Assembly (NCBI RefSeq): GCF_000761155.1
Contig: NZ_CP009533.1
Location: 3,768,001-3,832,000, forward strand
From: Pseudomonas rhizosphaerae
Lineage (GTDB): Bacteria > Pseudomonadota > Gammaproteobacteria > Pseudomonadales > Pseudomonadaceae
Length of the DNA: 64,000 nt
Direction: 5' to 3'
Shown: one piece after another, positions 19,167-30,683 of the stretch
How the letters are laid out: each line of letters starts with the position of its first letter
How positions within the stretch are numbered: position 1 is the first letter of the stretch
The notes under the pieces: generated by a model
The model's database searches: none
The model's input: the letters and a program-made list of their open reading frames with translations, nothing else
Told to the model about the DNA's origin: nothing
Translations under genes and position numbers: made by a program

Positions 19167-19913
19167 ATGTCGGCTAACAAGAAGCCCGTAAACACCCCGT
19201 TGCATTTGCTTCAACAGCTTTCTGGCAGTTTGCTCGAACACCTTGAAAGCGCGTGTTCCCAAGCCTTGGCCGATGCGGAAAAACTGCTCGCCAAGCTCGA
19301 GAAGCAGCGCGGCAAGGCTCAGGAAAAACTGCACAAGTCGCGCACCAAAGTGCAAGACGCTGCCGCAGCCGGCAAGAAAAAGAAACAGGCCAAGGCACAT
19401 GACTCGGTGGCCGAACTGGAGCAAGTGCTCGACGACCTCAAGGACCGTCAAGCCGAAACCCGCGCCTACATTGTCGAGCTCAAACGCGATGCCCAGGACA
19501 GCCTGAAGCTGGCGGCTGGTGTGGGCCGTGTTCAGGAGGCGGCCGGCAAGGCCATCGAAGCGCGCTCGGCCAAGCCCAAGGCAACCACCGCCACTGGGTC
19601 CAAGTCGACCAGCGCTGCGACACGTACGCCGGCCAAGACCGCCACGCCGGGTTCGGCCGCGCGTGCCGCAGCCAAGCCGGCAGCGAGCAAGCCCGCAGCC
19701 TCGCGCAGCACCACACGCAAGGCCCTCGCGGCGCCGGGTGCCGCGGTCAAGCCTGAAACCCAGGCACCTGCCAAACCCAGCGCCCGCCCTGCCAGAAAAC
19801 CTGCCGCCGCCAAGTCGCTTGCCGCAGCCGTGCATTCGAGCGCAACAGAGTCCGGCGCTCCAGCTGCTGTCGGTCAGGATGACAAAGGCGGCGCGTCGTC
19901 CAGCGAAGCCTGA
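19167..19913 (+). CDS. algP: AlgP (AlgR3) histone H1-like protein, short-tailed
   Basis: This 248-residue protein has a conserved N-terminal coiled coil, starting MSANKKPVNTPLHLLQQLSG and containing LEKQRGKAQEKLHKSRTK and LDDLKDRQAETRAYIVELKR. A Lys/Ala/Pro-rich tail begins at about residue 130. P. aeruginosa AlgP has dozens of KPAA repeats. Here only degenerate traces such as AAAKPAASKPAASRSTTRK remain and the last 30 residues turn acidic. It likely binds DNA non-specifically. It follows GGAGGTAACCC, a strong ribosome binding site. Confidence 0.9.
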   Translation: MSANKKPVNTPLHLLQQLSGSLLEHLESACSQALADAEKLLAKLEKQRGKAQEKLHKSRTKVQDAAAAGKKKKQAKAHDSVAELEQVLDDLKDRQAETRAYIVELKRDAQDSLKLAAGVGRVQEAAGKAIEARSAKPKATTATGSKSTSAATRTPAKTATPGSAARAAAKPAASKPAASRSTTRKALAAPGAAVKPETQAPAKPSARPARKPAAAKSLAAAVHSSATESGAPAAVGQDDKGGASSSEA

Positions 19914-20374
19914 GTCTCCCCGGCGGCCACGCTCAGCGCTTGCAAAGCGGGGCTGACGTGCGCTGCCGGCGTCGGTAGCAATGCAGACAGCCAAGCCTTA
20001 CTCGATCGATCTGTATCGAGCGGCCAGCACGCGGCCTGGTCGTGCAAACGCTGCAGCAACTGGCGCTCGGCGCTCAACTCCAAGGCCTTGATCGATTCGC
20101 GCAGCAGCGTCAGTTCGGCGTCGCGCAAGGCCTGGTCGCGCCACTGCTGGCGAAGCGTGCGCAATGGTTGCACGACCTCTTCGTGCCACGGCGTGGCGAT
20201 TGCTTGCAGCAGCGCCACGCGCTCGCCCGAGCAGGCCACACCCCGGGTATCCAGCCAGGCGCCGCACAGCAGCAGGCACACATTGGCGCCCTCTGCCTGC
20301 AACTGCAGGCAGGCGGCCTCGATACCCGGTCGGGCATAGAGGTTCAAGGCAAACTTCCACAACTCATCACGCAT
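19874..20374 (-). CDS. TIGR02444 family protein
   Basis: This 166-residue protein starts MRDELWKFALNLYARPGIEA, followed by LQLQAEGANVCLLLCGAWLD, the recognisable signature of TIGR02444. The remainder is helical with no catalytic motif. Its last 40 bases overlap the 3' end of algP on the opposite strand, so the two transcripts are convergent and antisense there. It is divergent from the ABC-F gene. Function is unknown. Confidence 0.8.
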   Translation of the reverse strand: MRDELWKFALNLYARPGIEAACLQLQAEGANVCLLLCGAWLDTRGVACSGERVALLQAIATPWHEEVVQPLRTLRQQWRDQALRDAELTLLRESIKALELSAERQLLQRLHDQAACWPLDTDRSSKAWLSALLPTPAAHVSPALQALSVAAGETQASLDDAPPLSS

Positions 20375-20424
20375 CGTGCTACTCGCGCCAGTGGGCGAGG
20401 AAGCTGGTAGACTTCGCCGCCATT

Positions 20425-22335
<1,911 letters not shown>

Positions 22336-22432
22336 TACTGGGCCTTGATGCCTAGCTGCCTGCACGGGCCCATAGCCAAATTCGCTGCGCCGTTTTACCT
22401 TAGGCTGTCCCTATTCGAGCGTCGAGGTCCGT

Positions 22433-23065
22433 ATGCTGCTGGAAACCTGGTTGGCCTTTTTGGTGGCGTGCTGGATCATCAGCCTTTCGCCGGGGGCTGG
22501 GGCTATCGCGTCCATGTCCAGTGGCTTGCAGCACGGGTTCCTGCGCGGCTACTGGAATGCGATCGGCCTGCAGTTGGGGCTGCTCCTGCAGATTGCGATC
22601 ATTGCGGCTGGCGTCGGTGCCGTGCTCGCGGCGTCGGCCACGGCGTTCCAGGCGATCAAGTGGTTTGGCGTGCTCTATCTGCTCTATCTTGCGTTCAAGC
22701 AATGGCGTGCCCTGCCTGCCGACATCAGCGAGGAAGCGGGGCAGAAGCCGGCCGGCAAGGCGTCGAGCCTGGTGCTGCGAGGTTTTCTGGTGAACGTCGG
22801 CAACCCCAAGGCGCTGGTGTTCATGCTCGCCGTGTTGCCGCAGTTCATCAATCCGCACGCGCCACTGCTGGTTCAATACCTGACCATTGCCGCGACCATG
22901 GTGACCGTGGACCTGATCGTCATGGCCGGCTACACGGGACTGGCGGCCAAGGTCTTGCGCCTGTTGCGCACGCCACGTCAGCAACGGCGCATGAACCGTA
23001 CCTTCGCAGGATTGTTCGTGGCCGCCGCGACGTTGCTCGCGACCCTGCGTCGAGTGCCGGCCTGA
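22433..23065 (+). CDS. LysE/RhtB family amino-acid exporter
   Basis: This 210-residue inner-membrane protein has about six helices and the family start MLLETWLAFLVACWIISLSP, followed by GAGAIASMSSGLQHG (the usual PGP motif appears as SPGAGA). The middle LVLRGFLVNVGNPKALVFML is a strong RhtB signature. Family members export homoserine, threonine or other amino acids; the substrate cannot be read from the sequence. It is transcribed convergently with elbB. Confidence 0.88.
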   Translation: MLLETWLAFLVACWIISLSPGAGAIASMSSGLQHGFLRGYWNAIGLQLGLLLQIAIIAAGVGAVLAASATAFQAIKWFGVLYLLYLAFKQWRALPADISEEAGQKPAGKASSLVLRGFLVNVGNPKALVFMLAVLPQFINPHAPLLVQYLTIAATMVTVDLIVMAGYTGLAAKVLRLLRTPRQQRRMNRTFAGLFVAAATLLATLRRVPA

Positions 23066-23074
23066 AGCCGGCCG

Positions 23075-23734
23075 TCAGGCCTGGGTGAGCTCGATCACCC
23101 GGTCCACCAGCTTGTTGATGCCGGCAGCGGCCTCACTGATGGTCTTGGCGCTCATGTAGGCAGGTGTGCTGACCAGCTTGCGGGCGGTGTCCTCGACGAT
23201 CTCGGTCACTTCGCATTCCTGGTGAGTGCCGCCCATCTTCTCGATGGCTTGGGCGGTGTCGGCATCGGTGCCGATGGTGCAGGTCACGCCGGGTCCGTAG
23301 ATCTTCGCGGCCAATGCCGGCGAGATGCAGATCAGGCCAACCGGCTTGCGCGCTTCGGCGAACGCCTCGGCCAGTGCCTGCACCTGCAGGTTGACCGAGC
23401 AGGCAGCGCCGTCGCTGGCGAAGGAAGACAGATTTTTCGCCGCGCCGAAGCCGCCGGGGACGATCAAGGCATCGAAGTCGTCGGCGTTGGCCAGGGCGAT
23501 GTCCTTGACCTGGCCACGGGCGATTCGCGCCGATTCCACCAGCACATTGCGCGACTCGGGCATTTCCTCGCCATTGAGGTGGTTGATGACGTGCTTCTGG
23601 GCAACGTCGGGGGCGAAGCACTGCACTTCACAGCCGCGTTGGTCCAGGCGCAGCAGGGTGATCACGCTTTCCTGAATTTCGCTGCCGTCATAGACGCCAC
23701 AGCCGGAAAGGATCACCGCGATTTTCTTGGTCAT
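23075..23734 (-). CDS. elbB: Isoprenoid biosynthesis glyoxalase ElbB (DJ-1/PfpI superfamily)
   Basis: This 219-residue cytosolic protein has the ElbB start MTKKIAVILSGCGVYDGSEI. DALIVPGGFGAAKNLSSFA is followed by the nucleophile-elbow segment PVGLICISPALAAKIYG with its cysteine. E. coli ElbB has glyoxalase activity and affects isoprenoid yield. The ATG at 23734 gives the family length of about 217. A longer reading frame upstream overlaps intergenic sequence and was rejected. It lies next to dedA on the same strand. Confidence 0.92.
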   Translation of the reverse strand: MTKKIAVILSGCGVYDGSEIQESVITLLRLDQRGCEVQCFAPDVAQKHVINHLNGEEMPESRNVLVESARIARGQVKDIALANADDFDALIVPGGFGAAKNLSSFASDGAACSVNLQVQALAEAFAEARKPVGLICISPALAAKIYGPGVTCTIGTDADTAQAIEKMGGTHQECEVTEIVEDTARKLVSTPAYMSAKTISEAAAGINKLVDRVIELTQA

Positions 23735-23810
23735 GTCGAACTCCGATTCTGTCCGCTGTTTCAGTAGCATGGATCCCGATCGGCGTCGCGTGTTCAGTTC
23801 GAGTCGGCGA

Positions 23811-24425
23811 TCAGGGCTGTTCGTCGCTGGGCGTAGGCGTGGCTGCTGGAGGTTGCAGGCGAGCCTGGCGGGCGATGCGTGCGGCCTTGATGCGGCGACG
23901 TATCCAGAACAGGACGCCGACCAGCACCAGCGCACCCAGCACCCACAGCTCGTACTTCTTTACGTTGCCCAGCATGTGTTCCAGGAACGAGCCGAAATGG
24001 TAGGCCGCAAGCCCCAGCGCAGTGGCCCACACCGCCGCGCCAATGCCATTGAGCAAGAGGTAGCGCCGCGGCGGATAGCCCGACAGGCCGATGGCGACCG
24101 GCATGACCGTACGCAGGCCATAGACGAAGCGAAAGCTCAGGACCCAGATGTCCGGATGCCGACGAATGTGCTCCAGCGCACGGTCGCCAAGCAGCTGCCA
24201 GCGAGGTTTGCGCGCCAACAACTTGCGTCCGTGCTTGCGGCCCATGAAATACCACAGCTGGTCGCCTGCGTAGCTGCCGAAGAAGGCCACCACCACAACC
24301 ATGTTGATATCCATGTAGCCACGGAACGCCAGAAACCCGGCCAGGACCAGAATGGTCTCGCCTTCGAAGAACGTGCCGAGGAACAGGGCGAAATAGCCAA
24401 AATCGTTCAGGAATTGTTGGAGCAT
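23811..24425 (-). CDS. DedA family inner-membrane protein
   Basis: This 204-residue VTT/DedA protein has about five membrane segments. The family landmarks are ETILVLAGFLAFRGYMDINM, GSYAGDQLWYFMGRKHGRKL and FRFVYGLRTVMPVAIGLSGY. The Glu21 and the FRF-x-x-GLR Arg residues match positions needed in other DedA proteins. These proteins are linked to undecaprenyl-phosphate and phospholipid flipping and to proton-motive-force maintenance. The tail is Pro-rich and cytosolic. It is divergent from ppk. Confidence 0.9.
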   Translation of the reverse strand: MLQQFLNDFGYFALFLGTFFEGETILVLAGFLAFRGYMDINMVVVVAFFGSYAGDQLWYFMGRKHGRKLLARKPRWQLLGDRALEHIRRHPDIWVLSFRFVYGLRTVMPVAIGLSGYPPRRYLLLNGIGAAVWATALGLAAYHFGSFLEHMLGNVKKYELWVLGALVLVGVLFWIRRRIKAARIARQARLQPPAATPTPSDEQP

Positions 24426-24555
24426 TTTATCGATGCTGGCGAAGTGAATGCGCAGCCTAACCCGTCATGGACAGACATGAAAGTGTCCAAATGTGTCTTG
24501 TCGTGAACAATGCTTGTCAACCAGAGATCGTAGACACCATGTGGATGCGGCCGGC

Positions 24556-24576
24556 CTGTCATGCAAACGTCATAAT
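24556..24576 (+). promoter_or_regulatory. Pho box upstream of ppk
   Basis: CTGTCATGCAA followed by ACGTCATAATC gives two PhoB half-sites (CTGTCAT and ACGTCAT) spaced exactly 11 bases apart. A TATAAC -10-like box sits 10 bases later (24583-24588). ppk is a known Pho-regulon gene in several proteobacteria. The site is about 120-140 bases upstream of the ppk start. Confidence 0.65.
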
Positions 24577-24694
24577 CGATGCTTATAACTGTCGCGCCCC
24601 CCTTCCAAGCGTGCAGGCGCCAATGGCATCCTGACGCATTACGCGATCCGTGCCGCTCAATTGCAGAGGGCAGTTACGCCCCCGGGAACGCCAG

Positions 24695-26920
24695 ATGAAC
24701 AACGAAGCCCAGACTCAAGTCGCTCTCACCCAAGATCAGCCGGTGGTCGAAACCCCGGTAGAAGCGCCGTTGGTCATAGAAGCCATCGTCGAACCCGCGC
24801 ACCCGAGCGAGGCCCTCGCGCCGGCGCCGCACATCGTCGTGCCGGGGCTGGACGACAGCAGCCTGTACATTCATCGCGAGCTGTCGCAATTGCAGTTCAA
24901 CATCCGCGTGCTGGAACAGGCTCTGGATGAATCTTATCCGCTGCTCGAGCGGCTCAAGTTCTTGCTGATTTTTTCCAGCAACCTCGACGAGTTCTTCGAG
25001 ATCCGCGTGGCGGGGCTGAAGAAGCAGATTACCTTCGCCCGCGAGCAGGCTGGCGCCGATGGCCTGCAGCCGCATCAGGCACTGGCCCGAATCAGCGAGT
25101 TGGTGCATGGCCATGTCGATCGCCAGTACGCGATCCTCAATGACATCCTGCTGCCGGAGCTGGAGAAGCACCAGGTTCGCTTCATTCGCCGGCGGCACTG
25201 GACGACCAAGCTCAAGACCTGGGTGCGCCGCTATTTCCGCGACGAGATCGCACCGATCATCACCCCCATCGGCCTCGATCCCACGCACCCGTTCCCGCTG
25301 CTGGTGAACAAGAGCCTGAACTTCATCGTCGAGCTCGAGGGCATCGACGCCTTCGGCCGTGATTCGGGGTTGGCGATCATACCGGCGCCGCGCTTGTTGC
25401 CCCGCGTGATCAAGGTGCCCGAGGATGTCGGTGGGCCGGGTGACAATTTCGTCTTCCTGTCCTCGATGATCCATGCCCACGCCGATGACCTGTTCCAGGG
25501 CATGAAGGTCAAGGGCTGCTATCAGTTCCGCCTGACCCGCAACGCCGACCTGTCGGTCGACACCGAAGACGTGGAAGACCTGGCGCGCGCCCTGCGCGGC
25601 GAGCTGTTTTCGCGGCGCTACGGTGATGCGGTGCGCCTGGAAGTGGCCGACACCTGCCCCAAGCACCTGTCCGACTACCTGCTCAAGCAGTTCAACCTGT
25701 CCGAGACCGAGCTGTATCAGGTCAATGGCCCGGTCAACCTGACCCGCCTGTTCAGTATCACCGGCCTGGACAGCCATCCGGAGCTGCAGTACCTGCCGTT
25801 CACGCCACAGATTCCGAAATTGCTGCAAAACAGCGAGAACATCTTCAGCGTGGTCAGCAAGCAGGACATCCTTCTGCTGCACCCGTTCGAGTCGTTCACG
25901 CCGGTGGTCGACCTGCTGCGCCAGGCCGCCAAGGACCCTCATGTGCTGGCCGTGCGGCAGACGCTGTACCGCAGCGGTGCCAACTCCGAGATCGTCGATG
26001 CGCTGGTGGACGCCGCCCGCAACGGCAAGGAAGTCACCGCGGTCATCGAGCTGCGGGCGCGCTTCGACGAGGAATCCAACCTGCAACTGGCCAGCCGCCT
26101 GCAGGCAGCCGGCGCAGTGGTGATCTATGGCGTGGTGGGGTTCAAGACCCACGCCAAGATGATGCTCATTCTGCGTCGCGAAGCGGGCGAGATCGTGCGC
26201 TACGCGCACTTGGGCACCGGTAACTATCACGCCGGCAACGCCAAGCTGTATACCGACTACAGCCTGCTGACCTCGGACGATGCGCTGTGCGAAGACGTCG
26301 GCAAGCTGTTCAGCCAGTTGATCGGCATGGGCAAGACGCTGCGCATGAAAAAGTTGCTGCACGCACCCTTCACGCTGAAGAAGGGCATGCTCGACATGAT
26401 CGCGCGCGAGACCCAGTACGCGGTCGACGGCAAGCCGGCGCACATCATCGCCAAGTTCAACTCGCTGACCGATCCGAAGATCATTCGCGCGCTGTACAAG
26501 GCGAGCCAGTCGGGCGTGCGCATCGATCTGGTAGTGCGCGGCATGTGCTGCCTGCGGCCGGGCATTCCCGGAGTGTCGCACAATATCCATGTGCGCTCGA
26601 TCATCGGACGGTTCCTGGAGCACACGCGGGTGTTCTACTTCCTCAACGGTGGCGAGGAGCAGATGTTCCTGTCCAGTGCCGACTGGATGGAGCGCAACCT
26701 CGACAAGCGCGTCGAGACCTGTTTCCCGGTCGAAGGCAAGAAGTTGATCATGCGGGTCAAGAAGGAGCTGGAAAGCTACCTGACCGACAACACCCACTCC
26801 TGGATCCTGCAGGCCGACGGGCGCTACGTGCGCAACACCCCGACCGGCAACCAGAACGCCCGCAGCGCGCAGGACACCCTGCTGGAGCGGCTGAGCAACC
26901 CGATCTTGCCGGTGCGCTAG
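24695..26920 (+). CDS. ppk: Polyphosphate kinase Ppk1
   Basis: This 741-residue membrane-associated kinase reversibly polymerises the terminal phosphate of ATP into polyphosphate. An N-terminal Pro/Glu-rich extension of about 50 residues precedes the N domain ([20 protein letters not shown]). The catalytic histidine is about His486 in [15 protein letters not shown], followed by [21 protein letters not shown] second conserved His lies in [20 protein letters not shown]. The ATG at 24695 was chosen over one 15 codons upstream because of family length. ppx lies convergently downstream. Confidence 0.95.
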   Translation: MNNEAQTQVALTQDQPVVETPVEAPLVIEAIVEPAHPSEALAPAPHIVVPGLDDSSLYIHRELSQLQFNIRVLEQALDESYPLLERLKFLLIFSSNLDEFFEIRVAGLKKQITFAREQAGADGLQPHQALARISELVHGHVDRQYAILNDILLPELEKHQVRFIRRRHWTTKLKTWVRRYFRDEIAPIITPIGLDPTHPFPLLVNKSLNFIVELEGIDAFGRDSGLAIIPAPRLLPRVIKVPEDVGGPGDNFVFLSSMIHAHADDLFQGMKVKGCYQFRLTRNADLSVDTEDVEDLARALRGELFSRRYGDAVRLEVADTCPKHLSDYLLKQFNLSETELYQVNGPVNLTRLFSITGLDSHPELQYLPFTPQIPKLLQNSENIFSVVSKQDILLLHPFESFTPVVDLLRQAAKDPHVLAVRQTLYRSGANSEIVDALVDAARNGKEVTAVIELRARFDEESNLQLASRLQAAGAVVIYGVVGFKTHAKMMLILRREAGEIVRYAHLGTGNYHAGNAKLYTDYSLLTSDDALCEDVGKLFSQLIGMGKTLRMKKLLHAPFTLKKGMLDMIARETQYAVDGKPAHIIAKFNSLTDPKIIRALYKASQSGVRIDLVVRGMCCLRPGIPGVSHNIHVRSIIGRFLEHTRVFYFLNGGEEQMFLSSADWMERNLDKRVETCFPVEGKKLIMRVKKELESYLTDNTHSWILQADGRYVRNTPTGNQNARSAQDTLLERLSNPILPVR

Positions 26921-26940
26921 CGGCCAGCAAGATCGGCAGT

Positions 26941-27018
26941 GCCCCCTTCGCGGGCAGAGACCCGCTCCCACAGGGATCGCATTCCAATGTGGGAGCGGGT
27001 CTCTGCCCGCGAAAGGGC
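26941..27018. repeat. Inverted pair of family-A REP elements between ppk and ppx
   Basis: TTCGCGGGCAGAGACCCGC and, about 30 bases on, its inverted copy GCGGGTCTCTGCCCGCGAA form a nearly perfect long palindrome. It sits between the stop codons of two convergent genes, where such a structure can terminate both or protect their 3' ends. Confidence 0.9.
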
Positions 27019-27029
27019 CTGTGCGGTCT

Positions 27030-28532
27030 TCAGCGAACGGTCAGGGTGAAGCCCACCCGAGTCAGCCATTCGGCTTCCTGGGCGAAGTCGGCCTGGGTCA
27101 ACTGGTTGTTTTCCAGCCAGCCATCGGGGAACACTACATCCAGGCTCTTGGCCTTGGCATGCAGGGACACCGCCGGCATCTCCTGGGTGCCACGGATGTG
27201 GTGGAACAGGATGGCGAAGCGCAGCAGCACGCACAGGCGGATCAACTGCATCCCGTCGTCGCCGAACTCGGCGAACTTGTCCTTGGGGATATTGCGTCGG
27301 TGGCCGCGCACCAGCAGGGCCAGCATCTGCTGGTCTTCACGCGAAAACCCGGCCAGGTCCGAATGCTCGATCAGGTAAGCGCCGTGCTTGTGGTAATGGT
27401 AGTGGGCGATGTCCAGGCCGATCTCATGGACCTTGGCCGCCCAGCCCAATAGTTCGCGCCAGACACCGTCTTCCAGCTCCCAGTCCGCCGCCACCTGATC
27501 GAAGGCATGCAAAGCCTTGCGCTCCACGCGCTCGGCCTGCTCGACATCGACGTGATAGCGGGTCATCAGCGAACTCAAGGTGCGCTCGCGCACGTCCTCG
27601 TGGTGATGACGACCGAGCAGGTCGTACAGCACGCCCTCGCGCAGGGCGCCATCGCAATGGTCCATGCGTTGCAGGGCGAGCGCATCGAAGATCGCCTCGA
27701 GAATCGCCAACCCGGCCGGGAAAATGGTTCGGCGGTCGGGCTTGATGCCCTCGAAGTCGATCTTGTCTACGTCGCCCAGCTTGAACAGCTTGCGCTTGAG
27801 CCAGGCCAGGCCGTCGGCGTTGACCTCGCCGCTGCCCTGACCGCCGGCCTTCAGTGCCAGGCCGATGGCGCGGATGGTGCCGGACGAGCCGATGGCCTCG
27901 TCCCAACTGAGCCGATGCAGAGCGTTTTCGATGCTCATGATCTCCAGACGCGCCGCCGTGTAGGCCTGGGCATAGCGGGCGGGGGTGATCTTGCCGTCGC
28001 GGAAGTAGCGCTGGGTGTAGCTCACGCAACCCATCTGCAGGCTTTCGCGCAACAAGGGCTCGAAACGCTGGCCGATGATGAATTCGGTACTGCCGCCGCC
28101 GATGTCGGCGACCAGGCGCTTGCCCGGCGTGTCGGCCAGGGTATGGGAAACGCCCAGATAGATAAGGCGGGCTTCTTCGCGGCCGGAGATGACCTCCACC
28201 GGATGGCCGAGGATCTGCTCGGCGCGGACGATGAATTCGTTGCGGTTGCGCGCTTCGCGCAGGGCATTGGTGCCAACGATGCGCACGGCGCCCAGGGGCA
28301 GGCCGTTGATCAGTTGGGCAAAGCGCTTGAGGCAGTCCAGGCCGCGCTGCATCGACTCTTCGCTGAGCTGGCGCTCTTCGTCGATGCCGGCGGCGAGCTG
28401 GACCTTTTCCCCCAGGCGCTCGAGGATGCGGATTTCATTGACGTGGGCCTTGGCCACCACCATATGAAAGCTGTTCGAGCCCAGGTCGATGGCGGCGATC
28501 AGGGACAGGTTCTTGGCTTTGGTCTGCGGCAT
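27030..28532 (-). CDS. ppx: Exopolyphosphatase Ppx/GppA
   Basis: This 500-residue enzyme removes phosphate from polyphosphate ends and probably also acts on pppGpp. The ASKHA-fold phosphate motifs are visible as [18 protein letters not shown] near the start, [17 protein letters not shown] and [21 protein letters not shown]-terminal HD-like helical domain contains [20 protein letters not shown]. The ATG at 28532 was preferred over a TTG two codons upstream. It is convergent with ppk, as in P. aeruginosa. Confidence 0.94.
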   Translation of the reverse strand: MPQTKAKNLSLIAAIDLGSNSFHMVVAKAHVNEIRILERLGEKVQLAAGIDEERQLSEESMQRGLDCLKRFAQLINGLPLGAVRIVGTNALREARNRNEFIVRAEQILGHPVEVISGREEARLIYLGVSHTLADTPGKRLVADIGGGSTEFIIGQRFEPLLRESLQMGCVSYTQRYFRDGKITPARYAQAYTAARLEIMSIENALHRLSWDEAIGSSGTIRAIGLALKAGGQGSGEVNADGLAWLKRKLFKLGDVDKIDFEGIKPDRRTIFPAGLAILEAIFDALALQRMDHCDGALREGVLYDLLGRHHHEDVRERTLSSLMTRYHVDVEQAERVERKALHAFDQVAADWELEDGVWRELLGWAAKVHEIGLDIAHYHYHKHGAYLIEHSDLAGFSREDQQMLALLVRGHRRNIPKDKFAEFGDDGMQLIRLCVLLRFAILFHHIRGTQEMPAVSLHAKAKSLDVVFPDGWLENNQLTQADFAQEAEWLTRVGFTLTVR

Positions 28533-28636
28533 GGTCAAAGGATCTCGGTCGTTAACCCCCGCATCGTGCCACGATCAGGCGACGGCGCCAACGCGCCATC
28601 CTGATCTTTGCCCCCAGGCCCGAGCCCAGGCGAGCT

Positions 28637-29368
28637 TCAAGCCGGTTGCATACCGATGAACTGCGCCAGCTCAGGCGTGCGCGGATTGACGAACAACTCC
28701 TTGGGGTCGCCCACTTCATGCACCTTGCCGTGGTGCATGAACACCAGCTTGTCCCCGACTTCGCGGGCGAAGCGCATTTCATGGGTGACCATGATCAACG
28801 TCATGCCGTCTTCGGCCAGCTTGCGCACCACGCTGAGCACTTCGTTGACCAGCTCCGGGTCCAGCGCCGAGGTGATCTCGTCGCACAGCAGCACCTTGGG
28901 CGACATGGCCAGTGCCCGGGCAATCGCCACGCGCTGTTGCTGGCCGCCGGACAGCCGATCGGGAAACGCATCGAACTTTTCCCCCAGACCGACGCGCTCG
29001 AGCATCTCGCGGGCCAGCTCGCGGGCGCGGGCCTTGGGCACCTTCTGCACCACCTGCGGGGCGAGCATGACGTTCTCGCCCACGCTCAGGTGCGGGAACA
29101 GGTTGAACTGCTGGAACACCATGCCGACCTTCTGGCGCAGGCTGCGCAAATCGGCGCGCGCGGCATCCAGGTATTCACCATCGACTTCGATGACGCCGTC
29201 GTTGATCGATTCCAGGCCGTTCAGGGTGCGCAGCAGGGTGCTCTTGCCCGAACCGCTGCGGCCGATGATCGCGACCACCTGACCTTCGTCCACACTCAGG
29301 TCGATGCCCTTGAGCACGTGATGATCGCCGTAGTACTTGTGCAGGGCGGAAATCCTAAGCAGCGGCAT
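28637..29368 (-). CDS. Polar amino-acid ABC transporter ATP-binding subunit
   Basis: This 243-residue ATPase of the HisP/GlnQ class has Walker A GRSGSGKST near residue 40. The family Q-loop is VGMVFQQFNLFPHLSVGENV, the signature LSGGQQQRVAIARAL, Walker B VLLCDEITSALDPELV and the switch VTHEMRFAREV. Its ATG lies inside the 3' end of the second permease gene, overlapping by 14 bases. Together with the two permeases and binding protein upstream, it makes a complete four-gene importer. The substrate is probably a polar amino acid or opine, not resolved. Confidence 0.93.
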   Translation of the reverse strand: MPLLRISALHKYYGDHHVLKGIDLSVDEGQVVAIIGRSGSGKSTLLRTLNGLESINDGVIEVDGEYLDAARADLRSLRQKVGMVFQQFNLFPHLSVGENVMLAPQVVQKVPKARARELAREMLERVGLGEKFDAFPDRLSGGQQQRVAIARALAMSPKVLLCDEITSALDPELVNEVLSVVRKLAEDGMTLIMVTHEMRFAREVGDKLVFMHHGKVHEVGDPKELFVNPRTPELAQFIGMQPA

Positions 29369-30002
29369 GCAGCCTCCTTTCCAGATAGCGGGCACTGAGC
29401 GACAGCGGGTAGCACAGGGCGAAGTAGCCCAGGGCGACGAAGCCGTAGACCATGAAGGGTTCGAAGGTGGCGTTGGCCAGCATGCTGCCGGTCTTGGTCA
29501 GCTCGGTGAAGCCGATGATCGAGGTCACCGCGGTGCCCTTGACCACCTGCACCGAAAAGCCCACAGTCGGCGCCACGGCGATGCGCAAGGCCTGGGGCAG
29601 GATCACGTAGCGCAGTTGCTCGGTGCGGGTCAGTGCCAGGCTGGCCGAGGCTTCCCACTGGCCGTTGCCGATGGACTCCACGCAACCGCGCCAGATCTCG
29701 GCCAGGTAGGCGCTGGTGAACAGCGTCAGGGCCAGGGCCGCGGCCACCCAAGGCGAGATGTCCACGCCCATCAGCGCCACGCCGAAGAACACCAGAAACA
29801 GCTGCATCAGCAGCGGCGTGCCCTGGAACACTTCAATGTAGCAACGCGCGAGGGTGCGCAGTGGATGCATGGGCGAGATACGCAGGGTCATCACCAGCAA
29901 GCCGATCAGCCCGCCGCCGATGAACGCCACCAGGCTCAAGGCCAGGGTCCATTGCAGGCCGGTGAGCAGATTGCGCACGATGTCCCACAGGGTGAAATCC
30001 AT
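29355..30002 (-). CDS. Amino-acid ABC transporter permease (second)
   Basis: This 215-residue HisM/GlnP-type permease has five or six membrane helices and begins MDFTLWDIVRNLLTGLQWTL. The EAA-like cytoplasmic loop is WEASASLALTRTEQLRYVIL. The ATG at 30002 shares one base with the TGA of the first permease gene (TGATG), giving coupled translation. It forms a heterodimer with the product of 30002-30667. Confidence 0.92.
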   Translation of the reverse strand: MDFTLWDIVRNLLTGLQWTLALSLVAFIGGGLIGLLVMTLRISPMHPLRTLARCYIEVFQGTPLLMQLFLVFFGVALMGVDISPWVAAALALTLFTSAYLAEIWRGCVESIGNGQWEASASLALTRTEQLRYVILPQALRIAVAPTVGFSVQVVKGTAVTSIIGFTELTKTGSMLANATFEPFMVYGFVALGYFALCYPLSLSARYLERRLHAAA

Positions 30003-30667
30003 CAACTGTTCCTCATGATGAAACGCCGACCCAGCCAGTTCAGCAGCATGCGGATCAGGATCGACATGGCCAGGTACACCAGAGTGGTCAGCACATACGT
30101 CTCGAAGGCGCGGAAATTACGCGACTGAATGAAGTTGGCGTAGAAGCTCAACTCCTGCGTGGCGATCTGCGAACACACCGCCGAACCCAGCATGACAATG
30201 ATGATCTGGCTGCTCAGCGCCGGCCAGACCTTGGCCAGCGCAGGCTGAAGGACCACGTAGCGGAAGGCTTCGAACCGACTCATGGCCAGGGCCGCCGACG
30301 CTTCGAGCTGGCCCTTGGGTATGGCCTGGATGCCGGCACGGATGATCTCGGTGGAATAGGCCCCCAGATTGACCACCATGGCCAGCACCGCGGCCTGCCA
30401 TTCGCTGATCTGCACGCCCAGGCTGGGCAGGCCGAAGAAGATGAAGAACAGCTGCACCAGGAAGGGCGTGTTGCGGATCAACTCCACGTAGACCCCGAAG
30501 AGGCCGGCGAACGGCTTGATCTGCCAGGCCCGCACGGCGCCGCCGACGATGCCCACGGACACCCCGAGCAGCGCGCCGATGGCGGTCAGCTCAAGGGTGA
30601 ACAGTGCCCCCTTGAGCAGCAGGTCGGCCTGGGCGAGTACCGGGGCGAAAGCGAACTGATAAGCCAT
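30002..30667 (-). CDS. Amino-acid ABC transporter permease (first)
   Basis: This 221-residue HisQ-type permease begins MAYQFAFAPVLAQADLLLKG and has five or six helices. The conserved EAA loop is LEASAALAMSRFEAFRYVVL, and FVQLFFIFFGLPSLGVQI is a typical helix for the polar amino-acid class. It lies between the binding-protein gene (16 bases upstream) and the second permease gene. Confidence 0.92.
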   Translation of the reverse strand: MAYQFAFAPVLAQADLLLKGALFTLELTAIGALLGVSVGIVGGAVRAWQIKPFAGLFGVYVELIRNTPFLVQLFFIFFGLPSLGVQISEWQAAVLAMVVNLGAYSTEIIRAGIQAIPKGQLEASAALAMSRFEAFRYVVLQPALAKVWPALSSQIIIVMLGSAVCSQIATQELSFYANFIQSRNFRAFETYVLTTLVYLAMSILIRMLLNWLGRRFIMRNS

Positions 30668-30683
30668 TGCGTACGCTCGACAA

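Noticed and set aside
24674..26971. 765-codon antisense frame opposite ppk
   Set aside because: It mirrors the ppk gene and has low-complexity composition rich in His, Gln, Leu and Val. There is no ribosome binding site or recognisable domain.
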